Of a stretch of DNA of 64,000 bases, positions 42,723 to 53,865 are shown piece after piece. The DNA is from Lepas anatifera. Taxonomy: Eukaryota > Arthropoda > Thecostraca > Lepadidae. Position 1 is the stretch's first letter. Each line of letters starts with the position of its first letter. Location: positions 3,730,501 through 3,794,500 of the forward strand of contig JAOTON010001685.1 in assembly GCA_034440635.1 (NCBI GenBank). The letters run 5' to 3'. Below the pieces are notes generated by a model that saw only the letters and a list, made by a program, of their open reading frames with translations, did not search any database and was not told the DNA's origin. The position numbers and the translations under genes were made by a program.

Positions 42723-44180
42723 CCCTTGCCCCGGTGGCGGGTACGAGCCACCTTCGCCCTGGTGTGGGGGGCTAAAAAAGACCCCCACGATCTCAAAAAC
42801 TAAGAGAGCTAGAAAAAAGCGCAAAACGGCAATCGAAAGCTCTTCAAAAATGACATCCAAAATACTTCGGGCATTTTTCTTGTCAGGTCAATATCAAGTT
42901 CACCAGAGCATAAGTGTCGCCACCGGCAAAAAAGTGGGGGGGGGGCCAGCCAAACTTCAACCTGATGCTGACAAAAAACTTTCAACATCAAGACCAAAAA
43001 CTGTTCGAATTTGGGCTCCTCGCTGCATTCCGCAGCGGCTGGATATAAGAATGTCCGGTTGTCTCTCATTTTGACTGAGATCAGGAAATTTTTGGCCAAA
43101 AAGTGGGGGGGCCTGGCCCCCCTTTTCCGACGCGTATGCACCAGAGGTCAAAATAGGTCAAAATCGCTAATATGAGGTGTACTAAGAAAACCTCATTTAT
43201 CTCAGAAACTATGATAGCTAGAAACATTTTTCTAACACCAATCGAAAGCTCTTGAGATGCGCTTTCATTGTAGTGGCATTCATTTTCGTGTCAGGTCAAA
43301 GCCTAGGGAGCTACAGGTCACTAAATATTGGGCATATTCTTGGAAATGTCCATAGCCACCCATGCATAAGGGCGTTTACTTTTTCGCTAATAGCTTCCAA
43401 ACCAAACAAGATACAGCCATAGTTTATGCACCATTGCAATCCTCTCGTCAATACGAATCGAATGATATATGATATTGCTATGCCAGGTCAAATTTAAGAA
43501 TTTGACCTGACCCAGGTCAACGGTCTGACCCAACTTGACCTGGTATAGTCATGATGTATATCTTTTGACTTCCAGTGACTATACAAATACTTTGGTGACA
43601 AAATAAAAGCTCTATCTTATTTTATTCAAAATGTATAGAGAAAAACACCAAAAAATGTTTATTTGACCTTAGGTGATCTTTTAAAGGACACAAGTCAAAA
43701 ATTTTGCCATCAGCTTCAGAAATGAGCTAAGAGCAAGTCGCAACCGATGTTTGAAGTTGCTTCAATCGATACTTACTGAGAAAAGCTCATTTCGTGATTT
43801 TCCCCATGTATTGACAATGGGGAGGTCATGCTCTGCACATGACCTTAGGTCACAAATATCAAATATGACCTTAGGTCACAAATATCAAAAATCCCGGAAC
43901 AAATGTTGTAGCTCCTGGTGGGCCCAATATGTGGTATGAGTTTCAACTTGATCGATTAACCCTTCTTTTAGTTATGCGGTCCTAAGTATTTTTGAGGTGA
44001 GGTCACTTCACCTGGCCTGGTGACCTGACCTGATATGACCTTGAGCCAAAATTTTCAGGAAAGATGTAAAAATGATGGAGGAACAGGTAGACTAAGTTTG
44101 GCGGCGCTGCGCGCCGCCGTTTTTTGGTCACTTCGGAAAAACCCGAGGGGGTCTAAAAAGACCCCCCACCCGGGCGAAGG
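42723..44180. mobile_element. TTAA-flanked AGGTCA-rich element with nested MITE
   Basis: Starts CCCTTGCCCCGGTGGCGGG after TTAA (42719-42722) and ends CCACCCGGGCGAAGG before TTAA (44181-44184); the ends are imperfect inverted copies. The interior repeats AGGTCA/TGACCT many times (43300-43550, 43820-43880, 43995-44045) and ends with GGCGGCGCTGCGCGCCGCC near 44101. A separate MITE sits at 42909-43138. Confidence 0.65.
42909..43138 (+). mobile_element. MITE, CATAAGTGTCG family, copy 1
   Basis: 230 bp between perfect 8-bp duplications CACCAGAG (42901-42908, 43139-43146). The ends are CATAAGTGTCGCC and GGAAAAGG...CGCGTATG read from the other side; only CATA(A/C)G(T/C)GTCG is shared, so the inverted repeats are short. 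No coding capacity. An inverted second copy lies at 45177-45413. Confidence 0.9.
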
Positions 44181-44260
44181 TTAAAAGTAGTTTTGCTCTA
44201 TCTTTACTTGTTCAGATGTAATGGCCGAAAACCTTAATTTATATGTTATCCCTAGGAAGA

Positions 44261-44626
44261 CCAGTGTGCAAAGTATGACATTTTTGACGAGATCTCGTTG
44301 GTGCGAGTGCACTTGGGGACAGGAGCGAGTGTGCGAATTTTACCAACCTGGTGCGAATTTGTGAGACTGGTGCGAGGAAGGTGACACGGAAAACCAAACA
44401 AATAATGGCTAGGTGGTTATAAAGATACAGGAGGGGGCCTTATGAAAAATCCTCAACTAACTAACTAACTAATAAGAGAGATTGCATTGCATCTTGTGGG
44501 TAGGAATGGGTGCGTTTTTCTCCCTGGTATATGGAAGATTGGTGCGAATTTTTGGTGGCTGGCGGTGCGATAATTTTAGATGACTGGTGCGACTCGTCTG
44601 GCCTGCTGCCATAGTTCGCAGACTTG
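44261..44626 (+). mobile_element. CCAGTSTGCAAAG MITE, uninterrupted copy
   Basis: From CCAGTGTGCAAAGTATGACA to TGCCATAGTTCGCAGACTTG. Flanks TAGGAAGA and TAGGACGG agree at 6 of 8, a decayed duplication. The sequence just after it (44627-44750, GGGCTACCCAACGC...TTTACC) matches the reverse complement of 2935-2985, so it probably landed in another AGGTCA element. Confidence 0.75.
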
Positions 44627-44750
44627 TAGGACGGCATGTTTCAACCTCTCGTGACCTTAAATGAGACCTGACCAAAAACGGTTCAAATATTTTCGATAAA
44701 GAAATAGATGGGCTACCCAACGCTTTACCGTTTTTCGCTACCTACCGTGC

Positions 44751-45168
44751 ACAGAAAGAATTTATTACAAGGTACAAGCTTAAAATTGTGTTTCTACAAG
44801 TTTTACCATTGCAGAACAATAGTTGCACCGTAGTTCAATTACCGAAGTAAAACAACCCTGGTTACGTCACTAGTATAAAGCAATGCAATTACTACGGAAT
44901 GACAACCTTGCCTTGTGCCACAATAGTGCGCGCCTCGTTCATACCTGGTTCATACCTTGCTTGCGCACCAGCGCTGCACTAACTGAATACTAGGCGTTGT
45001 AGTGGCATTGTAAATAGCTGGTAGGTAAAGCTAGGGCGTTGTTACACCCTTGCTCGGCCATTGTCGTTTGACTATGGCTTCCAATACCTGCTCGGGTTAC
45101 GGTCGCCATCTTGCTTTCTGTTTACCCGTGGCAATACACAGTGGCCTGGCACGCATGCCGTGTAGGTT
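44751..45168. other. gene-free spacer
   Basis: No recognisable gene or element ends; only short chance frames. Confidence 0.5.
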
Positions 45169-45176
45169 AGAATAAA

Positions 45177-45413
45177 CATACGCGTCGGAAAAGGGGGGGC
45201 CAGGGGGGCCTGCCCCCCCCACTTTTTGGCCAAAAATTTCCTGATCTCAGTCAAAATGAGAGACAACCGGACATTCTTATATCCAGCCGCTGCGGAATGC
45301 AGCGAGGAGCCCAAATTCGAACAGTTTTTGGTCCTGATGTTGAAAGTTTTTTGTCAGCATCAGGTTGAAGTTTGGCTGGCCCCCCCACTTTTTTGCCGGT
45401 GGCGACACTTATG
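45177..45413 (-). mobile_element. MITE, CATAAGTGTCG family, copy 2
   Basis: 237 bp, an inverted close copy of 42909-43138, with a perfect 8-bp duplication AGAATAAA at 45169-45176 and 45414-45421. Two independent perfect duplications fix the family's exact ends. Confidence 0.9.
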
Positions 45414-45839
45414 AGAATAAATGTGACTTATTTTAATCAATCGTGGAACTTTGGAAGCTGTCTGGAATATTTTTCAGTGATCTGCGAGTGGAAAGTATTG
45501 TTTTCTGTTCCAATAGTTGAAAAGTGAGGCATTTTTCAATGGTCAATCCAGGTCCAGGTAAGGAGGTATGTGGTTACTTCAGGCATGTATGCCATATTGG
45601 TATTAAGCCTCATATTTTCGTGTCAAACGAGCACAGACTATTTGATCTATGGCTTAGGTACCTGCAGTGGGTAGAACCTAATTATGTTTGCCTTATGGGC
45701 CCGTTTGAAAAATAGGGTGAGTTGAGTTCCAATATGATCTTGTTGGTGTCTTCAGATGGATCGGCGCCTGATGAGTGATGCTGTGTTTTACCGATATGGG
45801 TAAGGCAACGTGCGGGTTATTTTCCCTGTAAAAAAACAT

Positions 45840-46030
45840 TTGAAACCATTAGGATATGTGAATTGGTTTCTAATGGTTGAAATGGTTTGAAGAGGGACCT
45901 AATGGTTACAGTGCCCATTTGAAATGGTTTTCTAATGGTACTGTTGCCGAAGATCTGCTTTCTAATGGCAGTCTGCGCCTCTAATGGTCTGAAGTGTGGT
46001 CTGCCCTTTGGTTTTTAATGGTATCAAATG
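45840..46030. repeat. decayed TAATGGT-type minisatellite
   Basis: The words CTAATGG, TTAATGG and AAATGGTT recur at irregular 20-30 bp spacing. Confidence 0.6.
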
Positions 46031-46197
46031 GTTGTATAGACTCTGGATTAGTGTAAAAAAACGACATGAGTGTCACAAGATGCCAAAGGCAGATCCAATA
46101 TCTATACCGGGCGAGGGGCACCAGTATCAGGGCGCTTTTTCCAGGCCTAAGGCATTGGGTGCATTACATGCATCTGGCGTGGTAAGGAGAGTGGAAT

Positions 46198-46407
46198 CAT
46201 AGGCGGATCCAGGATTGCCGATCAGGGGGGCGCCATCAGGACCAGGGGGCGCCACTTATGACCGGCAAAACCTATCAGGTGGGCGTCAAATGCTATTGGT
46301 GGGCGCCGACTTTCGTATCCTGGGGGGGGGTGGGAAGCGACATTTCAGGGGGGCGCCGAGGGTCGATCGGGGGTAGGTGCCCCCCTTGCCCCCTGGATCC
46401 GCCTATG
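46198..46407. mobile_element. hAT-like MITE, CATAGG family, copy 2
   Basis: Ends CATAGGCGGATCCAGG and CCTGGATCCGCCTATG are perfect inverted copies. Flanks AGTGGAAT and AGTGGAAA are a 7-of-8 duplication. Confidence 0.85.
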
Positions 46408-46499
46408 AGTGGAAACAACTGCCCACGTGTATTCAAACTCTAGGTGGGTGTGAGGTGCCCCGCCGAGACTATTTTATAGCACAGTTCCAGATAACGATA

Positions 46500-47060
46500 T
46501 GACTAAGTGCGCATTTGAAATGTTTTCAAATGTGTATTTAAAATGTTTTTAGACGAGCATTTGAAATGTTTTTAAATGCACATTTGAAATGTTTTCAAAT
46601 GTGTACCTGAAATGCTTTCAAATACCAGTCCGAAATTCACCCATATGTGAATCTGAAGTGCTTTCAAATATGAATTCAACTCTTCCAAATGAGAATTTGA
46701 AATGCTTTCAATTATGTATTTGAAATGCTTTCAAATGTGTATTTGCAATGTTTTCAAATGTATTTTGACATGCTTTCAAATGTGTTTTTGACATGCTTTC
46801 AAATGTGTAATTGAAATGCTTTCAAATGTGTTCAATATGCCTTCAAATGTGTATCTGAAATGCTTTCAAATGTGTATTTGAAATGCTTTCAAACATGTAT
46901 TTGAAATGCTTTCAAATGCGTATTTGAAATAATTCCAAATGCAAACCAAAAATGCTTTCAAGTGTGAATTCAAACTTGTACATGTGCATCTGAAATGATT
47001 TCAAATGTGGATTTGAAATGTTTTTAGATGCAGATTTGAATGTTTTCAAATGTGATTTCT
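46500..47060. repeat. minisatellite of TTTGAAATGCTTTCAAATGT units
   Basis: Degenerate tandem array with a period of about 22-24 bp. Each unit contains the interrupted palindrome TTTGAAA-TGC-TTTCAAA. Variation grows toward the edges. Not coding. Confidence 0.9.
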
Positions 47061-47311
47061 AAATACATCCTAATGTGAAAGTAGATTTTTTAATGTTGTT
47101 ACTGTTCAAAACACAGTTATTTTAAATCTTTTGAAAATATTGGTTGTGTGGATCTGTAATATTTCACAATCCTTATTAGTACTTTTGAATATGGATTTGA
47201 TACATCTTGCAATGCATACAAAGGAAATGTCAGTCCAAACTTTAATGCATTCCGATTTCCTGAAAATGTGAAAAAAACTTAAGGCCAGGAGCCTAATAAA
47301 ACCAGGTATAT

Positions 47312-47430
47312 ACCATCATGGACTACTGTACTGGACGGGCAACTCTCTCAAATCCCCATTGTTCTCGGCGACAGCGCCGCCGCCACTGCCACCTAGCGGC
47401 CGGCCGGGTGGCAGATAGGACAGCGCGTCA
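47312..47430 (+). repeat. GC-rich segment, copy 1 of an inverted pair
   Basis: Shares ATCATGGACTACTGTACTGG, ACGGGCAACTC, GGCGACAGCG and GGTGGCAGATAGGACAGCG, in order, with the reverse complement of 56285-56415. Purpose unknown; a dispersed repeat or a duplicated promoter/5' exon are both possible. Confidence 0.7.
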
Positions 47431-47813
47431 CCGACGCAGTGCCGGCAATAGGGAAGAAGCCGCACGTCGCCCTTTCCTTATCATTTTGTGGCTATTTATA
47501 AAGGTCAGCGGGAGGATGGTGACAATTTAATGTTTCTGAAGACAGTCACGGGCATATTGTTTCGTTAAATCGGAACGCAACCCGTAACACCTGCACTGTA
47601 GGAGGGGGGTGGTAGGCATCCCCTATGACCTAGGCAACCATGCTCGGGAAAGATCGCGTTGGGGGGGACCATAATGTTCTAACCTTCATCTTATTTTCAT
47701 TGACCTAGGAGATGAGGTGATTTGAGACAGATCTTGACCATCCCAGGGTAGCCAGCCAGAGAGAGAGGGAGAGAGAATGGAGGACTTACCCCGAGTAGTC
47801 TCAGACGACTATT

Positions 47814-47986
47814 AATAATAATTGTTGGGGTTTAACGACGCACCAACTGCCAGGGTCATGGCGTCGCCAATCTCACCCTGTTGGAAGGGATTTTGGGGAT
47901 CAGATCGACTTATTCAGAGGCTCCGCCGGGTGAACCGGGACCGGTGGCTTGAAGACAAGGGTGCTATCCACTAAGCCCTTCATCCC
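47814..47986 (-). mobile_element. tRNA-derived SINE
   Basis: The minus strand begins GGGCTTAGTGGATAGCACC (A-box-like), with a B-box-like CCCGGTTCACCCGG, a body shared with the SINE at 4418-4582, and the 3' end GCGTCGTTAAACCCCAAC followed by AATTATTATT. A perfect 14-bp duplication CTCAGACGACTATT lies at 47800-47813 and 47987-48000. The 3' end resembles that of the I-clade LINE at 16880-16926 (CTTAAAACCCAA then TGATGA). Confidence 0.88.
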
Positions 47987-48106
47987 CTCAGACGACTATT
48001 GCCCACTCGTGGCTGCGACCGACCTGAGGTCACCGCGCTTGGTGCGCATGTCACGTGACACCGACAGTTGCGCCATCCAGCGCCGATACGGTCATTACAA
48101 AAATTA

Positions 48107-48180
48107 GCGCCGTTAACAAGGATCGAACATACGTCCGCAGGAATGCCACGCCAACGCTCTAACCACTATACCAGCGCACA
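48107..48180 (-). mobile_element. tRNA-like SINE head
   Basis: The minus strand reads GTGCGCTGGTATAGTGGTTA with an A-box, and GTTCGATCC as B-box about 30 bp later, closing with GGCGC. It has pol III promoter boxes, but the arms do not pair into a proper tRNA, so I call a SINE head instead of a tRNA gene. Its body was not delimited. Confidence 0.6.
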
Positions 48181-49025
48181 CCGAACGGTTGTTCAATACA
48201 TCTGAATAACAGTAACCCGGTGTCCTAACCAAGATGCCAGGCGTCGCCAGGGGCTGCACGCCGTCGATCTGCCGCAACGACCGGGATTTTCGGTCAGGAC
48301 ACAAAACGCACTGACGCAACGCGTCCCACGGCGTCGCAGCAAAAGTCGAACAATGTCCAACTTCTGACGCCGACCGTCTGCGTCAGAAGGCTATGTTCTT
48401 GATAAATATGTGTTATTTTGTTCGTAATAAACGGAATGAAACAAACATTTGTTTTTCTTCAAATATTTTGCACATAATAATGTTTTACACCTGCAATATT
48501 TCTTTTACACATGCAGTTACTTTCCCCCAAGTTACTATTTATATAGCTCCTGTGTACAGGCAATTGCCTGACTCAAGGCCCTAGAGAGCCTGACTGGTCG
48601 AGTTTGCCCGACCGCGCTCTCCTCAAAGTCCGCAAAGGTTGTAAAGATGCCAATTTAAACAGTCAGGAATGCCAATTTTGTCATTCACCTAAATTATGTC
48701 CTTTAACTTTTCCAAGATAAACCTGGTATTTTTTGGTTGTAGGTGGCTATAACAGAAGGGACGGGGAGAGGAGTGGAGGAGCATGGGCGGATTTAGAAGT
48801 CCTAGCGGGGTAACCCACTTCCCCCGCCCCAGCCCAGGGATCGGGTGTGTAAGCATTTTGACATTACACCTCTAAACCCTATTTTCTTACTTTTTAATTT
48901 CCATAGGCCCCACATTGATCTGGGCTCCACCAATGTGACAACTGTACAAAATAGGAGGGAAGCATGGGTGGACGCAGGAACGCCATTGGGGGAGGAGGAC
49001 TCGGGAGAAATAATGCGTTTTTTAA

Positions 49026-49510
49026 CCCTTGCCTCACGGGGGGGCACCGATGGTCCCCTACGGTTTTTCTGGATAGCAGAAAAACGAGGAAACACAGGAC
49101 CGCGGTTGAGGGCTCTATCTCTCACCTTATCATTTTTACATCATCCCTGAATTTTTTTACCCCGGGTCACCCAAGGTCAGGTCACCAGGCGAGGTCCACC
49201 AAGGTCACCTCACTTTAACTTTTGAGCTCTAAAGAGCTACGTTTCTCAGTCGATCGATTTGAAACTTCCTACAGTTCATGGCCCCGCCAGGGGCTACAAG
49301 GTGCATAGGTATCCGGGATTTTTTGATTTCGTGACCTAAGGTCAGGTCACGAGGTGGCCTCTCCCATTGAAAAAGCATGGAAAAAGTTGTCTTATGATCT
49401 AAGAGCCACAAAAACGATTGCAAATGCTCGGCTTACTCAGAAAAGTGTTTTTGGACACCCTTTTACCGATCCCAGGGGTCATATTTTCCCCTTGACCATG
49501 GTCTGAGGGG
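49026..49510. mobile_element. truncated TTAA element, AGGTCA-rich
   Basis: Starts CCCTTGCCTCACGGGGGGGC after TTAA (49022-49025) and follows the reverse complement of about 3960-4629, including GACCTAAGGTCAGGTCACGAGG. The right terminus is missing; it runs into a CATAGG-type relic near 49510-49640. Confidence 0.65.
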
Positions 49511-49816
49511 GAGGGCTGGAAAGCGAAATTTCAGGGGAGCGCCGTGACTATTTCATGAGATGCCGAGTCGATTGGAAGACACTTTGGCCCCCTCTCCCTT
49601 CTCCCCACCTGGATCCATTGGCAGACGCAGGGGGATTCTGACCATGGCCTCTCCCTCCAAAGCGCTGGTGGGGCGGGGCAAACTAGCTTTTGGTCCCCTA
49701 ACGCCGGAGAAATATTTGAAAGGTGTTTACACTAGGTCTGTAGAGCAAACAATTTTCGCTCCCATCCCCCCTCAGTAGGGCGATCATCGAGAGGTAGCTT
49801 ATACTAGGTCTGTCGA

Positions 49817-50065
49817 ACATAGGCGGATCCAGGATTGTCGATCGGAGGGGGCACCTTCCCGGGGGGCGCCACCCGGACCAGGGGGGCACCACTTATGACC
49901 GGCAAAACCTATCAGGTGGGCGCCAAATCCTATCGGTGGGCGCCGACTTTCGTATCCTGGGGGGGGATGGGAAGCGACATTTCAGGGGGCGTCATCGACC
50001 TTTCAGGGGGCGCCGAGGGTCGATCGGGGGGCAAGTGCCCCCCTTGCCCCCTGGATCCACCTATG
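49817..50065. mobile_element. hAT-like MITE, CATAGG family, copy 3
   Basis: Ends CATAGGCGGATCCAGG and CCTGGATCCACCTATG; flanks CTGTCGAA (49809-49816) and CTGTCGAG (50066-50073), 7 of 8. Confidence 0.85.
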
Positions 50066-50474
50066 CTGTCGAGCACCCATATTGCACGTCCCCCATGGAG
50101 AGGCAGAAATGGGTTTGCATCCCCAAAATTCGGGACTGCGTCCGCCCCTGCCCGGATTCGCGTATGGCCGAAGGTCATGGGGAGCACCTGCACTCACCGG
50201 ATCCGCGCATGCTACTTACAGATCCCCACTTCCCAAACCATGGCACGGGAGCAAACAGATCCAGAACAAACAATCGTTTTGTTTCGTTACATTTACCATT
50301 TGGCCTGGAGGAAGTCATCACAGGTCACCAGTGTCAAAGACAGTATTTTTACGATAATGTTTTAACCTAATCAAGCTCGAGCGCTGAACTGAACGGCATC
50401 GTATATTGCTCATCCTTGGCTTTCATTTGATATACAAGTCACTTTTCTGACGGTGACGAAATGCTGCCCTCGTC

Positions 50475-50851
50475 CAGTGGCAGATCTAGGGTCGGTTTAG
50501 GAGGGGCAAACCAAAGTCGAAAAGCAAAAATAAAAAAACGTCACGCAGTGCAAATCACGCTACAATATGACTTCCCGGTACGAATATTTGGAGCGAAAAG
50601 GAAAAAACGTCACGGGGTGAAAAATATCAGTTCAAGATGCTTTTTTTCTATCCAAGGCCCCATATTTCCACCGAACTTAACTGGTTCTGTTTGAAGTTGA
50701 GAGTTGAAGCACCAAAAACATTGCTTATAAACTAAAAACGAGTCGTGGAAAAAAGGAGGTCGAACGCTTTTTGGGGGGCAAAAACATAGTTTTGCCCGAG
50801 CTTTTCCGTTTGGGGGCAAATGCCTTTTTGCCCCCCCTGGATCAGCCACTG
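50475..50851. mobile_element. hAT-like MITE with CAGTGGC ends
   Basis: Starts CAGTGGCAGATCTAGGG and ends CCCCTGGATCAGCCACTG. Flanks CCCTCGTC (50467-50474) and CCCTTGTC (50852-50859), 7 of 8. CAG...CTG ends with an 8-bp duplication are hAT-like. It contains no transposase. Confidence 0.85.
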
Positions 50852-50859
50852 CCCTTGTC

Positions 50860-51939
50860 CCAAACTTGAAAGAAGTTCCCGCACCTAGGGTGGAAGACAG
50901 CGATCACGTTTCAGGTGGCGCCCTCGCCATTTTAGAGGGCGCTGATGGTCTGTGGTATAGGCGGCGCGTGTCCGCCGGCATACGCATAATACACATCAGT
51001 CCATACCCTGAAAATGCACATCAACATAATGCAGTCTTAGCGTCTCATCCCCCACGCTGATTAGACCGATTAGTATTTTACTTTACAGCTAGGCAGTCTG
51101 CATTCTGTATTTCTTGCCTGTCTGGCAGCTTATCCCACAGTAGTCGATTAGCGAGGTGTGAGACGAGAAGGTCCTATCTTTTTGCAGCCGGCACACGAAA
51201 ACACGGAAGCTTAGTGTCATACTGCTTGGAAGCCCCCAGTTCGCTGTGAGCGCCCAATAACTCGACCCCTTCACCTTTAACCGTCCGGTATAGTCCCTTA
51301 TATATGATTATAATATTAGGTTGAAAAGCGCTGACTTCAGGGCAGGGCATGATCAGAAGCATAAACACGTATAACGCCCCCCCCATCACACCCAGGGCTC
51401 AGCTTCGCCCGCCGGTGCGAGTTGAAGGCAAAATTTTTTCAAGATGCTCCACGAAGCTGAACTGGAAATGGAGAAGGAGTGATAAGATGGCGAAGGAGTT
51501 CGGCTGTTCGGATATGGTCTTTAAATATAAGGGGCCATGGTGAACTTGCCTGGACGATTTGTCCTGGAATGGCCCTTACATTACATGGTCCTTACTTATT
51601 GGCATGCGCTCACTGATGTGAAAATGCACTAACCTCATACAAAAAGGAAGAATTCAACGTTGAAGAGAGATCAATGATACACACCAATTTACAGTGTGTC
51701 ATCAAACAACTACTAAGGAAGAAAACGTAAGCATGAAGACCATGCAGGCATGCAAGAACAGCTGTACATGCAACATGCAATACATGCAGAAAATGTATGT
51801 GGAGAAAGCAGGGTTAAGTCAGGCAGCAATGCCAACATAGTATTAGTGAAAAATTAATTTAAGTAAGAATAGATTCAAGGCGTAAGTCGCTGAAATTCAG
51901 ATATCAAATTCAAATGTCGCTCAAATTCAGCGACATTTC
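50860..51939. other. gene-free stretch with MITE debris
   Basis: A GGCGCC-containing fragment near 50910-50960 resembles the CATAGG family. Otherwise nothing recognisable. Confidence 0.45.
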
Positions 51940-52032
51940 AGGGAGCTCCATCAAGCTCCCAGGGGGGCGATGCGACTATTTCAGGGGGTGCTGAGGTCAA
52001 TTGGTGGTACACACCCTCCTTTGCCCCTTGGA
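51940..52032. mobile_element. relic of a CATAGG-family MITE, left part
   Basis: CATTTCAGGGAGC...GGGGGGCGATG...GCCCCTTGGA matches the family's right half; its end resumes as CCTTGGACCTGTGTATG after 53091. The left terminus is decayed. It served as the target for the element at 52033-53090. Confidence 0.55.
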
Positions 52033-53090
52033 CAGGGGCGCAGCCAGAGCTTTGGTATGGGGGGCACACCAACTCTGAGGGGCACCCCCGGGGAAAAAAG
52101 GGCACTTTGAACGTAACATAAAAACGTACTATATCTGTTTATATCATTTCTTGGGCACCTTTGGTTCAATAATAATGCAATTAAATCATTTACGGAGAAG
52201 GAAGACGCGATTAAAACCGAAAAAAGGGAAAAAAGCTACTGGTGTGACGACATATGCTGACGTCACGATGAGTATCAGCCAATCGAAGCCCTTGAAGCGT
52301 TCCAAGTATGGTAGTGGTTGCCAGATCGTGACATCATCCACAGGCTGATATTTATTTCTTTTTCTGGAGGAGTATTTTTAAAAACAAAATATTGAGCTTA
52401 TTGTACATTTTTTCATAGAAATCATGAGTGGTTTCATTATTTCTTGCTAAAAGTACGCCTAATTTCACAATATTCTAGGATTCGACCAAGGTGCCACATT
52501 CCCTTTAACATCAGAGTAATCAGCGGAGCATGTGGTATCTGTTACAATGTGCAGATTAAGACATATTGGATTCGAAAATTAATTTGTTATGCCCACTAGT
52601 TTTGTCGTGACGAGTGAGCCTTGACTGAATGCGGATTAAGTTCCTTGCCTCCCCCAATCGCCGTGGGAAGAGGAGTGGCGTAGTGTCTTGGGAAGAACAC
52701 ATTTTTACTGCCGGAAAAATTTGGGAGATACCTTTTGAACGCGTTTATTAAGTTCCATATTCTCAAGGATCGGACCCAGTTAAGAGTAAATAAAAGGTGA
52801 ACAGGCCGGTGTTTTGGATGGGGATGGTGTGACAGGGCTGAAAATTGTGGAAACTAGTTCTTCATTTAAAATAATTAGTAGAAATCCTGGTTTAGGGGAA
52901 TGTGCTCTGAGCTCCCTTCCCAGAATCCACCAGTATAATAAGCAATTTATATAACCAGGGGTGCCTAGGTATCACACTCCGTTTTAGAGATTCCCACCAT
53001 TCTTAACCAGGTGGGTACACCACCTGGCAATCAAAAGGGCATGCCGGCACAGATGGGGGGCATGTGCCCCCTCCCCTGACTGCACCCCTG
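52033..53090. mobile_element. hAT-like non-autonomous element with CAGGGGCGCAG ends
   Basis: 1058 bp from CAGGGGCGCAGCCAG to CTGACTGCACCCCTG with a perfect 8-bp duplication CCCTTGGA at 52025-52032 and 53091-53098. GGGGCAC blocks flank both ends internally. It carries a 270-bp segment (52241-52509) with a second copy at 53866-55630. No coding capacity. Confidence 0.88.
52241..52509 (+). repeat. shared segment, uninterrupted copy (paralogous empty site)
   Basis: GGTGTGACGACATATGCTGA through GTGCCACATTCCCTTTAAC. It aligns end to end with 53866-54037 plus 55528-55630; the MITE target is present once here (CATTTTTTC at 52406-52414). Confidence 0.85.
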
Positions 53091-53275
53091 CCCTTGGACC
53101 TGTGTATGATTAACAAGCCCATGCTTATCCATGCAGTCCTAATCTACAGACAGGAAATTAAGTTACCTGGCCATTTTGCTTGTAGTATGATACATTTCTT
53201 TTGTGGGTGAACATCTCTGTTCTTTATTTTTCAAGCATTTAACTCAATACGTGTTTGACAACTGTCTTCTTTCAG

Positions 53276-53418
53276 GAGAAATGCTTCATTAAGCAGCAAT
53301 GAATCCTTTCAAAACCAGAAACAAGGATAACAGTGCTTGGTGTGGAGCCATTGGATGCAGCAACTCCAAGCAGTCAGCACCTGAGCTATCTTTTCATTGC
53401 TTCCCCGGAGCCTGAAAG
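53276..53418 (+). pseudogene. THAP-like zinc finger exon, probably frameshifted
   Basis: After a good acceptor (TTCTTTCAG) the ATG at 53299 opens MNPFKTRNKDNSAWCGAIGC, then SNSKQSAPELSFHCFPG. C-x4-C followed by SFHxFP is how THAP DNA-binding domains start. The frame then hits TGA at 53413, just before a donor (AAAG|GTATTTT). Reading CCT-GAA-AG one base over would restore the usual FPxxPER, so an indel is likely. The remaining THAP Cys and His are not visible downstream. It could belong to a P-like transposon or to a host THAP gene. Confidence 0.55.
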
Positions 53419-53865
53419 GTATTTTCTTGTTTCTCTCCAGATGTCTGAATGAAGAGCTGTTGACTTGCACTGGTTTGTCAAATTTTGCCTCCTGTAGAAG
53501 GGTTGTAACTGTTGGTCAGGTGCAATGTTAAGGATGTGACAATGAGCCATTGGAAAAAAACTTGATAGTAAAATTGTGGCTCTCTGTAGCAATGACATTA
53601 TTTTACTAATTTTGATTAGTTTAGGTAACAAAGATTATTTTCTCGAGTTTACCCCTTGTAACAAGGGTTGTTTTGCAGACATTGAAGGGAATGTGGATCC
53701 ATTGTAACATGATTTTAACTCAGACAGCCAAGTTGTAAAGCATGCCGGAAAACCTGGCACTCTATATATCATTTGTCTTAAAACCCAAAATTTCCGTAGA
53801 GAAAAGCTAAAAACTACCTAAAATACACCTGTAACCTTCGCAGCAGGCCACAGTTGTCAACTGTT

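Noticed and set aside
46500..47060. CRISPR-like array
   Set aside because: Units are contiguous and degenerate without unique spacers, and the genome is eukaryotic.
48107..48180. Functional tRNA gene on the minus strand
   Set aside because: A- and B-boxes are present, but acceptor, D and anticodon arms do not pair properly; a SINE head explains it.
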